A stretch of 6,161 nucleotides of DNA from Desulfobacterales bacterium (GTDB lineage: Bacteria > Desulfobacterota > Desulfobacteria > Desulfobacterales > UBA5852), in the NCBI GenBank assembly GCA_016735415.1, contig JAERRP010000524.1:1-6161 (forward strand). Direction: 5' to 3'. The notes under the pieces are model-generated. The model did no database searches, was not told the origin of the DNA, and saw only the letters and a list, made by a program, of their open reading frames with translations. Below are positions 5,829 to 6,161 of the stretch, one piece after another; within the stretch, counting starts at the first letter, position 1, and every line of letters starts with the position of its first letter. The translations under genes and the position numbers were made by a program.

Positions 5829-6161
5829 ATGACCAGATTAATATTGATTCTTGGGCTTACCGTGTTGTTGGTGTCACTGGTGATAGCGCCGTCCCAGGCC
5901 GCGCTGCAGGTGTTTGATAATAATAATAATTTTCTCTGGGACGATATAAACAGGGTTTACTGGTTGCGAAATACCAATCTGGCGGCAACAAGTGGGTTTG
6001 ATTCAGACGGTTTGATGCAGGCTAACGATACGATGCACTGGATAAATACAGATCTGAATCAGCTGGATGGCGATGGCAATGCCGTTGGTGCCGGATATCT
6101 GGGTTTTAACGATTGGCGGCTGCCGACCCTAGGCGAAATGACCGCGATGTACGACAACTAT
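5829..6161 (+). CDS. Secreted DUF1566 (Lcl C-terminal-like) domain protein, 3' end outside window
   Basis: The first 111 residues of an exported protein; the frame is still open at the window edge. Seen: a signal peptide of about 24 residues (MTRLILILGL, then a hydrophobic core, likely cut after PSQA), an asparagine run N31-N34 encoded by four AAT codons, VYWLRNTN (43-50), SGFDSDGLM (55-63), MHWINTDLN (69-77) and GFNDWRLPT (92-100), the hallmark of DUF1566. The order WLR..., TSGFDSDG, then DWRLPT is typical of DUF1566 proteins in exosortase/PEP-CTERM bacteria; a C-terminal PEP anchor would lie beyond the window and is not seen. Molecular function of the family is unknown; extracellular or surface attachment is inferred. 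The ATG at 5829 is chosen because the signal peptide begins there; an in-frame ATG at 5763 would add 22 residues with no ribosome binding site and precede the predicted transcript start. The ribosome binding site is weak. Confidence 0.85.
   Translation, partial: MTRLILILGLTVLLVSLVIAPSQAALQVFDNNNNFLWDDINRVYWLRNTNLAATSGFDSDGLMQANDTMHWINTDLNQLDGDGNAVGAGYLGFNDWRLPTLGEMTAMYDNY

Noticed and set aside
5708..5917. Short plus-strand open frame of 69 residues
   Set aside because: It overlaps the signal-peptide-encoding start of the DUF1566 gene in another frame and has no ribosome binding site or domain.
1..6161. CRISPR arrays, tRNA or rRNA genes, insertion sequences
   Set aside because: No spaced direct repeats, no cloverleaf or rRNA segments, and no transposase or terminal inverted repeats were seen.

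Overview
This is a GC-rich bacterial chromosomal window holding two divergently transcribed groups and the start of a secreted-protein gene. Gene style suggests a Gram-negative, probably Desulfobacterota (for example a Desulfosarcina-like sulfate reducer). The reasons are a fused PabB-PabC next to PabA, an MlaC-type periplasmic lipid carrier, and a DUF1566 protein of the kind common in exosortase/PEP-CTERM organisms. That taxonomic call is inference; no rRNA or other marker gene is present.

Left part, minus strand (15-2947): a compact two-gene operon for p-aminobenzoate, the aromatic precursor of folate. pabA (2306-2947, glutamine amidotransferase) is followed 20 bases later by a pabB-pabC fusion (15-2285). 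Together the two proteins contain all three activities that turn chorismate plus glutamine into 4-aminobenzoate.

Central intergenic region (2948-3392): no convincing gene. It holds a candidate minus-strand promoter and leader for pabA, with a hairpin just before the ribosome binding site. It also holds a strong plus-strand intrinsic terminator with no recognisable gene in front of it, two palindromes built from GACGGA/TCCGTC, and a weak promoter for the rightward group.

Right part, plus strand: an aldehyde dehydrogenase of the coniferyl-aldehyde-dehydrogenase type (3393-4832), then, 76 bases on, an MlaC/Ttg2D-family periplasmic protein (4909-5517) without the rest of an Mla transporter. They may be co-transcribed, but no functional link is evident.

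The 311-base gap 5518-5828 is the most structured non-coding DNA here. It has a long nested palindrome, TGACA boxes spaced at multiples of 11 bp, and a good sigma-54 (-24/-12) promoter match placed about 95-137 bases downstream of the palindrome. It leads into a secreted DUF1566-domain protein (from 5829) that runs off the window. This looks like an enhancer-binding-protein-controlled surface or exported protein gene. I found no clear new system; this regulatory layout is the best lead.
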